Shown here: positions 41,399 to 49,796 of the stretch, piece by piece
How positions within the stretch are numbered: position 1 is the stretch's first letter
Layout: every line of letters begins with the position of its first letter
From: Ferdinandcohnia sp047246645
GTDB lineage: Bacteria; Bacillota; Bacilli; Bacillales; Bacillaceae_L
Reading direction: 5' to 3'
NCBI RefSeq assembly: GCF_047246645.1
Contig: NZ_JBFOKR010000022.1
Location: 10,248-74,247, forward strand
Length of the DNA stretch: 64,000 nucleotides
Translations under genes and position numbers: made by a program
The notes under the pieces: generated by a model
Databases searched by the model: none
Seen by the model: the letters and a program-made list of their open reading frames with translations, nothing else
What the model was told of the DNA's origin: nothing

Positions 41399-42316
41399 AT
41401 GGATAAGAAAGTGGCAGTTCTATCTATAGCAGCTGGTGCTTCACTTTGGGGAATAATTGGTTTATTTGTAAGCAATCTCTACGTGTTAGGCTTTTCGCCG
41501 TTACAGGTGGTTGCTGCTCGTGCAATCATTGCGACCATTTTTTTGGTTTCCTATACTCTCTTTCGGAACCGTAATGCTTTTAAAATCAGGTTAGCCGACA
41601 GTAAGTATTTTGTCGGTACAGGAATTATTAGTATTGTTTTATTTAATTGGTGCATGTTTATGGCGATAGAAGAAACCTCAATTTCTGTATCTGCAATACT
41701 TCTCTATACGGCACCTGCTTTTGTAACGATATTTGCAAGGATTCTATTTAAAGAAAAACTAACTCTACGAAAAATGATTGCTCTATTCGTAACCTTTGTA
41801 GGTTGTGCATTTGTAATAGGCGTTTTTCCAAACTTTACGGGTTCAATTTCCTTGTTTGGCTTAGTGGTTGGAGTTGGTTCAGGATTCTTCTATGCATTGT
41901 ATAGTATTTTTGGTAAATTCGCACTTGCAAAATATGACTCTCTCACTGTAACAGTATATACGTTTATTTTTGCGGCAGTTGCGGTTACTCCGTTTAGCGG
42001 GTTATGGGAAGTCATTCATTTATTTACCAACTTCAAAACGTGGCTGTTCGTTGTAGGCCTTGGTTTCCTTTCAACAATGATGGCGTTTATTTTATATACA
42101 AAGGGCTTACAGCATATAGAATCCAGTAGGGCATCTATAATCGCAACAATCGAACCTGTTGTAGCAGCATTAATTGGTTTTTTTGTATTTCAGGAAAAAT
42201 TAAATCTATGGCAATACACGGGCATTATAATGGTAATAGCAGCAGTAATCATCGTACAAGAGACTAGGGAGAAGATTCCGAAAAAGTCTACTCTATCAAA
42301 GAATACAGCAATTTAA
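41399..42316 (+). CDS. EamA/DMT-superfamily transporter
   Basis: 305 residues with ten membrane helices arranged as two EamA repeats (first AAGASLWGIIGLFVSNLY, second starting near GLVVGVGSGFFYALYSIFGK). Ends in a short basic tail. Exporters of this family move amino acids, metabolites or drugs; the substrate is unknown. ATG 41399 follows ATAGGGGGC; a TTG at 41375 is possible but unneeded. Its stop codon is the left edge of dispersed repeat A. Confidence 0.88.
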   Translation: MDKKVAVLSIAAGASLWGIIGLFVSNLYVLGFSPLQVVAARAIIATIFLVSYTLFRNRNAFKIRLADSKYFVGTGIISIVLFNWCMFMAIEETSISVSAILLYTAPAFVTIFARILFKEKLTLRKMIALFVTFVGCAFVIGVFPNFTGSISLFGLVVGVGSGFFYALYSIFGKFALAKYDSLTVTVYTFIFAAVAVTPFSGLWEVIHLFTNFKTWLFVVGLGFLSTMMAFILYTKGLQHIESSRASIIATIEPVVAALIGFFVFQEKLNLWQYTGIIMVIAAVIIVQETREKIPKKSTLSKNTAI

Positions 42317-42466
42317 CTTTATTCTCAGAAGCCCAGCTTTAATGTGACAAATTAATTTGCGTGGGGCAAAACAGCATGGATAACCGGCGGATGCCACGGT
42401 TTTCAGAGGGTTTTTGAGCAGATCGAAAAAACGGGCGGAAATATGCCAAGGCGCATTTGAATAAAT
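42313..42466 (+). repeat. Dispersed intergenic repeat, family A copy 2
   Basis: Second copy of the element at 14309-14505, sharing TTTAACTTTATTC, CCGGCGGATGCCACG, GAGCA..TCGAAAAAA and ATGCCAAGGCGCATTTGA. Again the TAA stop of the upstream gene (the transporter) lies in the left edge. Confidence 0.75.
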
Positions 42467-42482
42467 AAAGAGGTGTATCATC

Positions 42483-42677
42483 ATGCAAATAGCATTTATT
42501 ATTGTCATTCTAATTGGAATTATCGCAGTCATATCCACACTTATGCTGGCAGGTAAAAGCGATGAAAACTATCGAAGTGCCGCAAAAAAGAATAGTATTA
42601 ATTTAACCCTAATTTATGCTGTTGTCATTGTGCTTTCGTTAGTTGCCATTGCAGTATATGTTAAGTGGTTTATATAA
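42483..42677 (+). CDS. Small two-helix membrane protein
   Basis: 64 residues with two membrane helices (IAFIIVILIGIIAVISTLML and LIYAVVIVLSLVAIAVYV) joined by a charged loop GKSDENYRSAAKKNS. AAAGAGGTG site before the ATG. It starts right after repeat A. Family not recognised; found alone. Charge pattern puts the loop inside the cell. Confidence 0.7.
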   Translation: MQIAFIIVILIGIIAVISTLMLAGKSDENYRSAAKKNSINLTLIYAVVIVLSLVAIAVYVKWFI

Positions 42678-42853
42678 AAGTAATGTACAATTTTAATATT
42701 AAATAATAGTTAGGTGAATAGATGGGGGATAAAGCTTTCTTTATCCCAACAGTCTCAAAAAGGGCATATAAAGTCAAAACAATTTTTTTGTATATTCTAG
42801 ATGGAATATGCTAACCATATATGTGGAAATATTCTCCACGAGGTGAGTTAGCC

Positions 42854-43447
42854 ATGTTGCATAGTTTAGTAAATGGTTTTGATTTTTTTAAGCCTACACT
42901 CCTAACTATGGATGGGGTAATGGTAGTCCTTTTTTATTTTACTATGTATTCATTTTTAGGCTGGATGTTGGAAAATAGTTATAACTACTTTAAGAAGAGA
43001 GTTTTTTTAAAAGAGAACTTCTTTCTAGGTCCATTTAAGCCGATGTACGGCTTTGCTCCTATCTTGTTGATTTATCTAATAGGAACTAACATGCATTGGG
43101 CATATGTATTGCTATTATGCTTTATCGTCCCAACGCTTGTGGAGTATGGCAGCGGCTTTTTGTTAGAGAGATCCTTTGGGCGAAAATGGTGGGACTACTC
43201 AGAACATAAACTCCAACTCCATGGACATGTATGCTTAACATTCTCAGCGTATTGGATTATTTTATCACTATTGGTACTAACCTATATACATCCAGGTATC
43301 GTTGCGATGTATGATGCAATTGAAAGCGGATGGTCACTAATCTGGCCGACAGTTGGTTTATATTTTATTGGGGAGCTTATACTCGCAATAAAGAGACATA
43401 CACCAAGCACTGTTACGGAAGAAAACCCGACAAAACAGATACAATAG
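42854..43447 (+). CDS. Putative ABC-transporter type IV (CmpB family) membrane protein
   Basis: 197 residues, about five membrane helices. Hallmarks of PF06541: F-L-G-W-M-L-E-N in the first helix, FFLGPFKPMYGF, LVEYGSGFLLE and FGRKWWDYSEHKLQLHGHVCL. Despite the family name no ATPase partner is nearby and function is unsettled. AGGTGAG precedes ATG 42854; the extension to 42821 has no site. Confidence 0.85.
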   Translation: MLHSLVNGFDFFKPTLLTMDGVMVVLFYFTMYSFLGWMLENSYNYFKKRVFLKENFFLGPFKPMYGFAPILLIYLIGTNMHWAYVLLLCFIVPTLVEYGSGFLLERSFGRKWWDYSEHKLQLHGHVCLTFSAYWIILSLLVLTYIHPGIVAMYDAIESGWSLIWPTVGLYFIGELILAIKRHTPSTVTEENPTKQIQ

Positions 43448-43474
43448 AACTCGAATGGACGAGTTCTATTTTTC
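43445..43474 (+). terminator. Terminator after the CmpB-family gene
   Basis: AGAACTCG pairs with CGAGTTCT around AATGGA, followed by ATTTTT. It overlaps the stop codon. Confidence 0.88.
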
Positions 43475-43724
43475 ATTCTGTAAAATAAAACAGGGAAACC
43501 CCATAGAGTTTTCCCCATCCTTGTTTAGCTCCACACTTTGGTAGTTCAGCTCAAAATGTTAATTTTGCCATACGCTTTTAAAGTACTCAGACAATAAACC
43601 TTTTCCTTGAAATGTGTCTTCAAGAATCTTTATAACATTAGACATATTGATAATCAGACCTTATGCTAAGAAAATAAAATCTATATAGAAGAAGCGAACT
43701 GTAATGAAATATTAGTTTTTACTG

Positions 43725-43753
43725 TTGACATAAAACTAAATATAAGGTATTAT
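43725..43753 (+). promoter_or_regulatory. Consensus sigma-A promoter of the FMN reductase gene
   Basis: TTGACA, exactly 17 nt, TATTAT. Nothing else is evident in 43475-43720. Confidence 0.85.
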
Positions 43754-43773
43754 TTATCTTGAAGTTAAGATAA
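43754..43773. promoter_or_regulatory. Inverted-repeat operator, MhqR-like
   Basis: TTATCTTGAAGTTAAGATAA is a 7-7 inverted repeat immediately after the -10. It resembles the MhqR box (tATCTcgAAtTCgAGATa) at about 14 of 18 positions. A further TTAAGATAA half site lies near 43780. A repressor bound here would block transcription. Confidence 0.65.
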
Positions 43774-43838
43774 AAATATTTAAGATAAATCAATTAAAGG
43801 TATTTCAAGAAAATACCAATTGTGAGGAGAGAGAATCC

Positions 43839-44432
43839 ATGGGTTTTCTAGATAGATTATTTGGTAATCAACCAAAGGAGGAAGAAACAATGTCAAACGA
43901 AAAATTAAACATAGGTATCATTTTAGGAAGTACTCGCCAAGGACGTGTTAGTCCACAGGTTGGTGCATGGGTAAAGGAAATCGCTGATCAACGTGGAGAT
44001 GCAAACTATGAAATCGTTGATATCGCAGACTTCAAATTACCATTCCTAGGAGAAGCAGACGCTCCTGGAATCGGAGCTTGGAATGAAAAACTTGCGAATT
44101 TAGATGGTTTTGTATTCATCGTTCAAGAATACAATCACAGTATTACAGGCGCTTTGAAAAACGCATTAGACCTTGCGCGTGAAGCATGGAATAACAAAGC
44201 AGCTGGTATTGTAAGCTATGGTTCAACAGGTGGAGCTCGTGCTGCAGAACACCTACGTGGAATCATGGGAGAATTAATGATTGCCGATGTTCGTACACAT
44301 CCAACATTGTCATTATTCACTGATTTTGAAAATGGTTCAGAGTTCAAGCCTCAAGCTTTACATTTAGATAACGTAAACTTAATGCTAGATCAAGTTGTAA
44401 CTTGGAGCAAAGCTCTTAAAACAATTCGATAA
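43839..44432 (+). CDS. NADPH-dependent FMN reductase (azoreductase/quinone reductase type)
   Basis: 197 residues from ATG 43839 (GAGGAGAGAG site), or 180 from ATG 43890 (AAAGGAGGAAG site). Both starts look usable. The core opens IGIILGSTRQGRVSPQVGAWV, the FMN-phosphate loop of NADPH-dependent FMN reductases. Next come LPFLGEADAPG, a FVFIVQEYNHSITGALKNALD active-site region and GIVSYGSTGGARAAEHLR. Such enzymes reduce quinones, azo dyes or chromate. The MhqR-like operator upstream fits induction by quinones/electrophiles. Confidence 0.88.
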   Translation: MGFLDRLFGNQPKEEETMSNEKLNIGIILGSTRQGRVSPQVGAWVKEIADQRGDANYEIVDIADFKLPFLGEADAPGIGAWNEKLANLDGFVFIVQEYNHSITGALKNALDLAREAWNNKAAGIVSYGSTGGARAAEHLRGIMGELMIADVRTHPTLSLFTDFENGSEFKPQALHLDNVNLMLDQVVTWSKALKTIR

Positions 44433-44439
44433 TAGAGAA

Positions 44440-44473
44440 ATGGGTGCCCTCATCTGAGGAGCACCCATTTTGC
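44440..44473. terminator. Bidirectional terminator between FMN reductase and treR
   Basis: ATGGGTGC pairs with GCACCCAT (inner CCTC/GAGG also pairs). It has TTTTGC on the + side and TTTCTC on the minus side. Confidence 0.8.
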
Positions 44474-44475
44474 AT

Positions 44476-45192
44476 TTAAACATGAGTTCTTCTAGCGAAA
44501 TCCACGAATCTAAATTTATCTGGACGGTGCCTAGATTCTGTATATTGAAACAGACTTGCATTGTCTAAATATACATAGTTCTTAATCACTACCACGTTGT
44601 GGAATCCCTCTAAATCGAGCAGTTCCTGATCTTCTTCTGTTGGCTCTACAACAATGATTTCTTTTTTTGCAAAACTAATAGAAAGATTAAGTTCATTCTC
44701 AAGATACTCATAAATGGAGTTTTCACAGATTTCTTCTGTTAACTCAGGAACAAATTTTTTCGAAAGAAAATCCTTGTCCAAGATGATCCTTTCTCCGCCC
44801 ATCTCCCGGGTACGAATCACTTTCCAAACTTGGTCCTTACCTGATAACTGAAGCTGTTGCTTTATAAAATTATCTGGCTTTCCAAGAGATAGTTCATTAA
44901 CAATCGTATTTGGCTTGTCTCCCATTTTCTCTGCTAACTCCTTGAAACTTACAAGCCCAGAGACTGGAAAGTCAAACTTATTAACATCTATGACTATCGA
45001 GCCTTTTCCCTTAACCTTTTGAATATAACCATTCTGAGATAACAAGTTTAAAGCCTTTCGAATTGTCTCTCTGGAAGTATTATATTCGTCCTTTAATTCA
45101 TTTTCGGAAGGTATAAGAGTATGTGGTTTTAATTCGCCTTCTTTAATCTTATCTACAATTTCACTATAGATTGTTAAATACTTGTTTGTCAT
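44476..45192 (-). CDS. treR: GntR-family trehalose operon repressor TreR
   Basis: 238 residues. A GntR winged helix (about 1-70; LIPSENELKDEYNTSRETIRKALNLL) is followed by a UTRA ligand domain (about 90-235; ending SRHRPDKFRFVDFARR as in TreR). Represses tre genes until trehalose-6-phosphate binds. Two matching operators lie upstream of treP. It has its own terminator-separated position downstream of treP on the same strand. Normally treA lies between treP and treR, but it is absent here. Confidence 0.92.
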   Translation of the reverse strand: MTNKYLTIYSEIVDKIKEGELKPHTLIPSENELKDEYNTSRETIRKALNLLSQNGYIQKVKGKGSIVIDVNKFDFPVSGLVSFKELAEKMGDKPNTIVNELSLGKPDNFIKQQLQLSGKDQVWKVIRTREMGGERIILDKDFLSKKFVPELTEEICENSIYEYLENELNLSISFAKKEIIVVEPTEEDQELLDLEGFHNVVVIKNYVYLDNASLFQYTESRHRPDKFRFVDFARRTHV

Positions 45193-45248
45193 AAGGAATC
45201 CCCAATCCTTCTGATATGCATTTTTCTTTAATTGTAACGTATCTCAAT

Positions 45249-45277
45249 AAAAAAAGGAGGGATTATCTCCCTCCTTA
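45249..45277 (-). terminator. Terminator between treP and treR
   Basis: Minus strand AAGGAGGGA pairs with TCCCTCCTT around GATAA, followed by TTTTT. It separates treP from treR transcription. Confidence 0.88.
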
Positions 45278-45287
45278 TACTCAAATA

Positions 45288-46715
45288 TTATTTCTTACCA
45301 AAAGAGATTTTGCCTACGTTAGCTTTTGAAAAGATAACTGTTAAAATGAATGGAACTGCGATTGCTACGACCATTGCGATTGCAAACATAACCATGTGTT
45401 GAGCTTGGATGGACAGGATTCCTGGAATACCTCCAACACCGATTGAGTTAGCCATTACGTCGCTTCCTACTGAAATAATTGCTGCAATCATTGAACCAAT
45501 CATGGCTGCAAGGAATGGGAAGCCGTATTTTAAGTTAATACCGAACATCGCTGGCTCTGTAACACCTAGGTAACATGAAATACATGCCGGAATGGATACT
45601 TGTTTTTCTTCTTCATTTTTACGATTGATAAAGATCATTGCTAGAACAGCTGAACCTTGAGCAATATTAGATAAAGCAATCATTGGCCAAAGGTTTGTTC
45701 CACCAAGTTCACTCATTAATTGTAAGTCAATTGCATTTGTCATATGGTGTAAACCTGTGATAACAAGTGGTGCATATGCGAATCCGAAAATTGCTGCGAA
45801 TAACCAGCCAAATGCAGATGTTAAGCTTGAGTAAACAACATCAGAAATATAAGAACCAATTGTCCATCCGATAGGACCAAGAACAGTATGAGCAATTAAT
45901 ACTGTTGGAATTAAAGCAAAGAATGGAACGATAATCATTGAAATTGAATTTGGTGAGATTTTACGGAAAAATCTCTCTAAGTATACAAGTACAAAACCGG
46001 CTAAAATTGCAGGAATAACTTGAGCTTGGTAACCAATCATTTCAATTGTTGCAAATCCAAAATCCCAAACTGGAATTTCTTCTGCCCCAGCAACACCGTA
46101 TGCATTAAGCAATTGTGGAGATACAAGGGTAATACCTAAAACAATACCAAGAATTTGGGACGTTCCCATTTTTCTTGTAATAGACCATGTGATACCAACA
46201 GGTAGGAAGTGGAATACCGCTTCACCAATCAGCCATAAGAACGCATGAACACCAGCCCAGAATTGAGAAACTTCTACAATTGTTTTTGTGCCATCTTCAA
46301 GTAATTTAATGTCACCAATTACATTTCGGAAACCTAAGATAAGACCCCCAACAACAAGTGCTGGAATAAGTGGTGTGAAGATATCAGCAAGATGTCCCAT
46401 CATTCGTTGAAGCCAGTTCATGTTTTGCTTTGCAGCAACCTTCGCTTCATCCTTAGTAGTTCCTTCGATACCTGCAAGTTTTACAAATTCGTTATGGAAC
46501 GTAGAAACTTCATTTCCAATAATAACTTGGAATTGCCCTGCTTGTGTAAAAGTACCTTTTACAAGACCAATTCCTTCAATTTTTTCGATATCTGCTTGTT
46601 TAGGATCGTTTAAAACAAAACGCATTCTTGTTGCACAGTGTGTAACAGCAGCAACGTTTTCTTTACCACCAATGTGGTCAAGCAACTCCTTAGCAGGATC
46701 TGTGTACTTACTCAT
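45288..46715 (-). CDS. treP: Trehalose-specific PTS enzyme IIBC
   Basis: 475 residues (B. subtilis TreP is about 470). The IIB domain comes first, with the phosphorylated Cys in THCATRMRF (Cys27). The IIC domain follows with about ten helices and the GLHHMTNAID and VTEPAMFGINLKYGFP motifs. No IIA domain is fused, so it borrows EIIA-glc. Imports trehalose as trehalose-6-phosphate. The promoter region carries two TreR operators and two cre sites. The phosphotrehalase gene treA is not next to it. Confidence 0.93.
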   Translation of the reverse strand: MSKYTDPAKELLDHIGGKENVAAVTHCATRMRFVLNDPKQADIEKIEGIGLVKGTFTQAGQFQVIIGNEVSTFHNEFVKLAGIEGTTKDEAKVAAKQNMNWLQRMMGHLADIFTPLIPALVVGGLILGFRNVIGDIKLLEDGTKTIVEVSQFWAGVHAFLWLIGEAVFHFLPVGITWSITRKMGTSQILGIVLGITLVSPQLLNAYGVAGAEEIPVWDFGFATIEMIGYQAQVIPAILAGFVLVYLERFFRKISPNSISMIIVPFFALIPTVLIAHTVLGPIGWTIGSYISDVVYSSLTSAFGWLFAAIFGFAYAPLVITGLHHMTNAIDLQLMSELGGTNLWPMIALSNIAQGSAVLAMIFINRKNEEEKQVSIPACISCYLGVTEPAMFGINLKYGFPFLAAMIGSMIAAIISVGSDVMANSIGVGGIPGILSIQAQHMVMFAIAMVVAIAVPFILTVIFSKANVGKISFGKK

Positions 46716-46769
46716 CTTTTTATCCCCCTACATAAATGGAAATTTATTTTTAACTTAATATCCCAATGA

Positions 46770-46783
46770 TGATGACGTTTTCA
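46770..46783. promoter_or_regulatory. cre site (CcpA), proximal to treP
   Basis: Minus-strand TGAAAACGTCATCA fits the cre pattern TGNAANCGNWWNCA with one mismatch. Downstream of the treP promoter. Confidence 0.65.
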
Positions 46784-46794
46784 TAGCTATCATC

Positions 46795-46807
46795 CTGTAT
46801 ATACAAG
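46795..46807. promoter_or_regulatory. TreR operator 1
   Basis: CTGTATATACAAG, a near-palindrome identical to operator 2, between the two cre sites. Confidence 0.75.
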
Positions 46808-46810
46808 TTG

Positions 46811-46824
46811 TGATTACGTTTTCA
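46811..46824. promoter_or_regulatory. cre site (CcpA), at the treP -10
   Basis: Minus-strand TGAAAACGTAATCA is a perfect match to TGNAANCGNWWNCA. It abuts the treP -10. Confidence 0.75.
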
Positions 46825-46852
46825 TTCTAACCTGTATATACAAGTGTGTCAA
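46824..46852 (-). promoter_or_regulatory. treP promoter with embedded TreR operator 2
   Basis: Minus strand TTGACA (46852-46847), 17 nt, TAGAAT (46829-46824). The spacer holds the second CTGTATATACAAG operator (46832-46844), so TreR would block RNA polymerase directly. 46870-47172 contains no further gene. Confidence 0.8.
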
Positions 46853-47172
46853 TTACTATTTTTTAAACTAAAATAAAATTTATTTTGTAGATAGGTTTTA
46901 CTACGTAAAGGTATTTTATTCCATGGATTAAGGCGATATGAACGATACGAAATATACGGTATAAAATAATGTGGAATTTCAAAAATACAGATTATAGTTG
47001 TAACGGCTTTAGGAAGTTATCAAACTGATAATATCCCTACCAGAAATGAAAGCCCACAGGAGGTAAAAGAAGAGCCTTGGTCAATCATATACGAATCTAT
47101 AAAGGAGGAAGGGATACACAAACCAAATGTGGAATATATAATTCAGATGACTTGTAAAGGAGAGGCTCGAAT

Positions 47173-47751
47173 ATGAAGAAGGTATTGCTGGTGATATACG
47201 ATTCGTTTTCTGAGTTTGAGATTACTGTTACAACGGCTATGCTTCGGGGGAATTATCAAGTGGTTACTGTAGCAGATACATATGGGAAAATCACAGGAGA
47301 ATCCGGTTTGCAATTTGTACCACATCTTACCTATCAGGACGTCAATCCGACTGAATACGAAGGCATTATTATCCCGGGTGGAGATCTTATTCACATAAAA
47401 GATGTTGATGAAGTATTTAACTTAACGAAAAAAATGTTTGATCTTAACAAATTAACAGCTGCAATTTGTAGTGGGACATACGTATTGGCAAGAGCGGGAG
47501 TGCTAAAAGGTAAACCATATACTGTTACACTGCAACAAGAACAACGCCATTTCCTAGGTTGTTTTGAGGAGGAAAATTTTAAATATGAAACGGTACTTAA
47601 AACAGACTCAGTCATAACTGCGCAGGGGCATGCTTATGTTGATTTTGCACTTGCGATTGCAGAGTACCTAGGGGCAATTTCAAATCGAGACTATGTACAA
47701 GAGTTTTACAAAGGACAACGAAATCGATTAATGGAAAGTGCCACATTTTAA
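47173..47751 (+). CDS. DJ-1/PfpI-family protein
   Basis: 192 residues with the class I glutamine amidotransferase-like fold: KKVLLVIYDSFSEFEI opening, YEGIIIPGGD, and the nucleophile elbow AAICSGTYVLA with a Cys, followed by YTVTLQQEQ. Members act as chaperones, deglycases or general stress proteins. Resembles YoaZ/ThiJ-like Bacillus proteins. AAAGGAGAGG site. It is followed 16 nt later by a DinB-like gene, likely an operon. Confidence 0.85.
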   Translation: MKKVLLVIYDSFSEFEITVTTAMLRGNYQVVTVADTYGKITGESGLQFVPHLTYQDVNPTEYEGIIIPGGDLIHIKDVDEVFNLTKKMFDLNKLTAAICSGTYVLARAGVLKGKPYTVTLQQEQRHFLGCFEEENFKYETVLKTDSVITAQGHAYVDFALAIAEYLGAISNRDYVQEFYKGQRNRLMESATF

Positions 47752-47767
47752 AAAAGTAGGTGTTGGT

Positions 47768-48229
47768 ATGGGAAAAGATAAGGTCATACAAGCTAAGCAA
47801 GAGTTACTCAACTGGGCGGAAAGTTTAAAAGATGTACCAGACGATATCTGGTTTAAATCTTTCAATGAAGGATCGTGGGGGACTGCCGATGTAATCTCAC
47901 ATTTTATTTCATGGGATCGCTTTGTACTTGAGAACCGTTTATATCCATTGCTCAAACGTGAATCATTTCCTGAAGTTCAGGTAGACATTGAGGAGATTAA
48001 TCAAAAAGCCTCCAAATATGCAAGGTCAGGAATCACGAAAGAAGACTTACTTGATGAATTAATATCTATTCGTCAGGAAGTCATTGCAGCTATCTCAGAG
48101 TTGCCCGAAACAGAATTTCACCAATTGTTACCTGGCAAAAGTATTACGTTACTAGATTACTTTTTTGGCCTAATCAAACATGATGAACACCATATACAGC
48201 AAATTAATACTTTCATACAAAAATACTAG
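47768..48229 (+). CDS. DinB/ClbS-like four-helix bundle protein
   Basis: 153 residues from ATG 47768 (TAGGTG upstream); an earlier in-frame ATG at 47738 overlaps the previous gene. Four helices with conserved DinB-superfamily points: SWGTADVISHFISWDRF (first metal His) and LDYFFGLIKHDEHHIQQI (the second His cluster). Related ClbS/DfsB proteins protect against electrophiles, and others are bacillithiol-dependent transferases. Exact function unknown. Confidence 0.8.
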   Translation: MGKDKVIQAKQELLNWAESLKDVPDDIWFKSFNEGSWGTADVISHFISWDRFVLENRLYPLLKRESFPEVQVDIEEINQKASKYARSGITKEDLLDELISIRQEVIAAISELPETEFHQLLPGKSITLLDYFFGLIKHDEHHIQQINTFIQKY

Positions 48230-48254
48230 TGTTGTAGAATAGGAGAAACATTAA

Positions 48255-48761
48255 ATGACGTACCCTTCGTTGGAGACAGAACGAGTATTTCTACGAATCT
48301 TGAACCTGACTCATACAGAAGAGATATACAAGCATTTTTCAGATGAAAACGTAACGAAATATATGGATATTGAACCCTGTAAAGATTTAAATGAAGCAGA
48401 AGAACTAATTAAGTATCATCAAGATGATGCTGGCTGCAGATGGGGCATGTTCGATAAAGAAACAAATCGACTAATTGGTACTTGTGGTTTTCATTACATT
48501 CGAGATACTGAAAATGGTAAAATTGCAGAGATTGGTTATGATCTAGCCCATTCTCACTGGGGAAAAGGGCTTATGAGCGAAGTGCTGGAAAAAATGATTG
48601 AGTTCGGATTCAATGAGAAATGCTTCTATATGATTGATGCCACTGTTGAACCAAGGAATGAACGCTCGTTAAACGTATTGAATCGCCTCGGATTCTCTAG
48701 AAATCGTGAACTAAAGGATAATCTCGTCTATTTTTATAAACAAAGAGCCTACTTTAATTAG
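48255..48761 (+). CDS. GNAT acetyltransferase, RimJ-like
   Basis: 168 residues. Opens LETERVFLRILNLTHTEEIYKHF. It has IGTCGFHYI, then the acetyl-CoA region IGYDLAHSHWGKGLMSEVLEKMIEFGF and the ending NERSLNVLNRLGFSRNRELKDN, the ribosomal-protein-acetyltransferase pattern. AGGAGAAAC site. Its last codons form half of a terminator hairpin and overlap the convergent gene by 8 nt. Confidence 0.88.
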   Translation: MTYPSLETERVFLRILNLTHTEEIYKHFSDENVTKYMDIEPCKDLNEAEELIKYHQDDAGCRWGMFDKETNRLIGTCGFHYIRDTENGKIAEIGYDLAHSHWGKGLMSEVLEKMIEFGFNEKCFYMIDATVEPRNERSLNVLNRLGFSRNRELKDNLVYFYKQRAYFN

Positions 48762-48773
48762 GCTCTTTTCCTT
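48742..48773. terminator. Terminator embedded in two converging stop regions
   Basis: AAAGAGCCTA pairs with TAGGCTCTTT, with TTTTCCTTT following on +. It includes the end of both the GNAT gene and the SRPBCC gene. Confidence 0.8.
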
Positions 48774-49200
48774 TGAGTTCGCAGTGGGCCTTTAATCCGG
48801 AAAGAACCAATTCGGCCGTCTGTTTTGTTATACTTTTAAAAAGCTTTTCGACAAAGTTCATAAAAGATAAATGATAGATCGTTTCAAATTCTTGCTCAAC
48901 TAGTGTACGGTTCCCATCTGCGTGAAGCCTATAGGTTATATACATGACATATTTGTCAGCACGTAGTTCAAACGAATAAAGAGTTGGAGATATAATATCC
49001 TTATTAGTTCCCTTAAGTGTTACTGTATGGTTTCCTTCCACTGCGGTAAGAGTATAAGTAGCACCAGGTTTCATCTCATCTAGTTGGTTATGATAAGTAA
49101 TATTTGTTACGTTTAAGAACCATTTCTCACGTTCTTTTGAACTTGAGATCATGGCGAATACTGAAGAAATCGGTAAATCAATTAATTTTGTTATTTTCAT
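48754..49200 (-). CDS. SRPBCC/START-like protein
   Basis: 148 residues with the polyketide-cyclase/START pattern: MKITKLIDLPISSVFAMISSS, then EREKWF and alternating long strands, ending in a long C-terminal helix (FVEKLFKSITKQTAELVLSG). The cavity of this fold binds lipids or hydrophobic ligands. Ligand unknown. It converges on and overlaps the GNAT gene by 8 nt. Confidence 0.8.
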   Translation of the reverse strand: MKITKLIDLPISSVFAMISSSKEREKWFLNVTNITYHNQLDEMKPGATYTLTAVEGNHTVTLKGTNKDIISPTLYSFELRADKYVMYITYRLHADGNRTLVEQEFETIYHLSFMNFVEKLFKSITKQTAELVLSGLKAHCELKGKEPN

Positions 49201-49280
49201 TTGTTTCCCTCACTATCTTTCTTCTTATGCTACCATATCAAAAAAGCACATTATTTCCTATATGAGAGAGGAGAGTATTT

Positions 49281-49796
49281 ATGGAAAAATTAGTTGGTTT
49301 AGAACCTATATCCGAAGAAGACGCAGAGGTATTAATACTCGGTTCTATGCCAAGTGAAGAATCGCTTAAAAGAAGTGAGTATTATGGTAATAAACGCAAT
49401 CACTTTTGGAAAATCATGTTTCTTTTATTTAATCATCCAGAGTTAACGGATTATAGTGAAAAACTTGTTTTCTTAAAATCTAGAAAAATTGCGTTATGGG
49501 ATGTAATCAAAACATGCAGACGTAAAGGAAGTTTAGATGTAAATATTAGAGATGAAGAACCAAATGATCTAGAAAGTTTTATAGAAACACATTCAAATAT
49601 ACGTCTGATTGTCTGTAATGGAACAAAATCCTTTATAAGCTTTAAAAAACACATTGGACTTGGACGTTTTCCGGGTGTAGAAGTTGTTAAACTTCCATCT
49701 ACCAGCCCTGTTCCTGGTAAATATAACAAAACTCTTGAAGGCAAGCTTCAAGAGTGGGAGATCATAAGATCTTTTTTAAATCATCCTCAATTTTAA
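49281..49796 (+). CDS. DNA-deoxyinosine glycosylase (UDG superfamily, family 6)
   Basis: 171 residues. LILGSMPSEESL is motif 1 of hypoxanthine-DNA glycosylases, followed by YYGNKRNHFWKIMFLLF, the ALWDVIKTCRRKGSLD region, RLIVCNGTKSF and the LPSTSPVPGKYN motif (usually STSPAN). Removes deaminated adenine (hypoxanthine) and perhaps uracil from DNA. GAGAGGAGAG site. The last 35 nt overlap the converging gpx gene. Confidence 0.88.
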   Translation: MEKLVGLEPISEEDAEVLILGSMPSEESLKRSEYYGNKRNHFWKIMFLLFNHPELTDYSEKLVFLKSRKIALWDVIKTCRRKGSLDVNIRDEEPNDLESFIETHSNIRLIVCNGTKSFISFKKHIGLGRFPGVEVVKLPSTSPVPGKYNKTLEGKLQEWEIIRSFLNHPQF

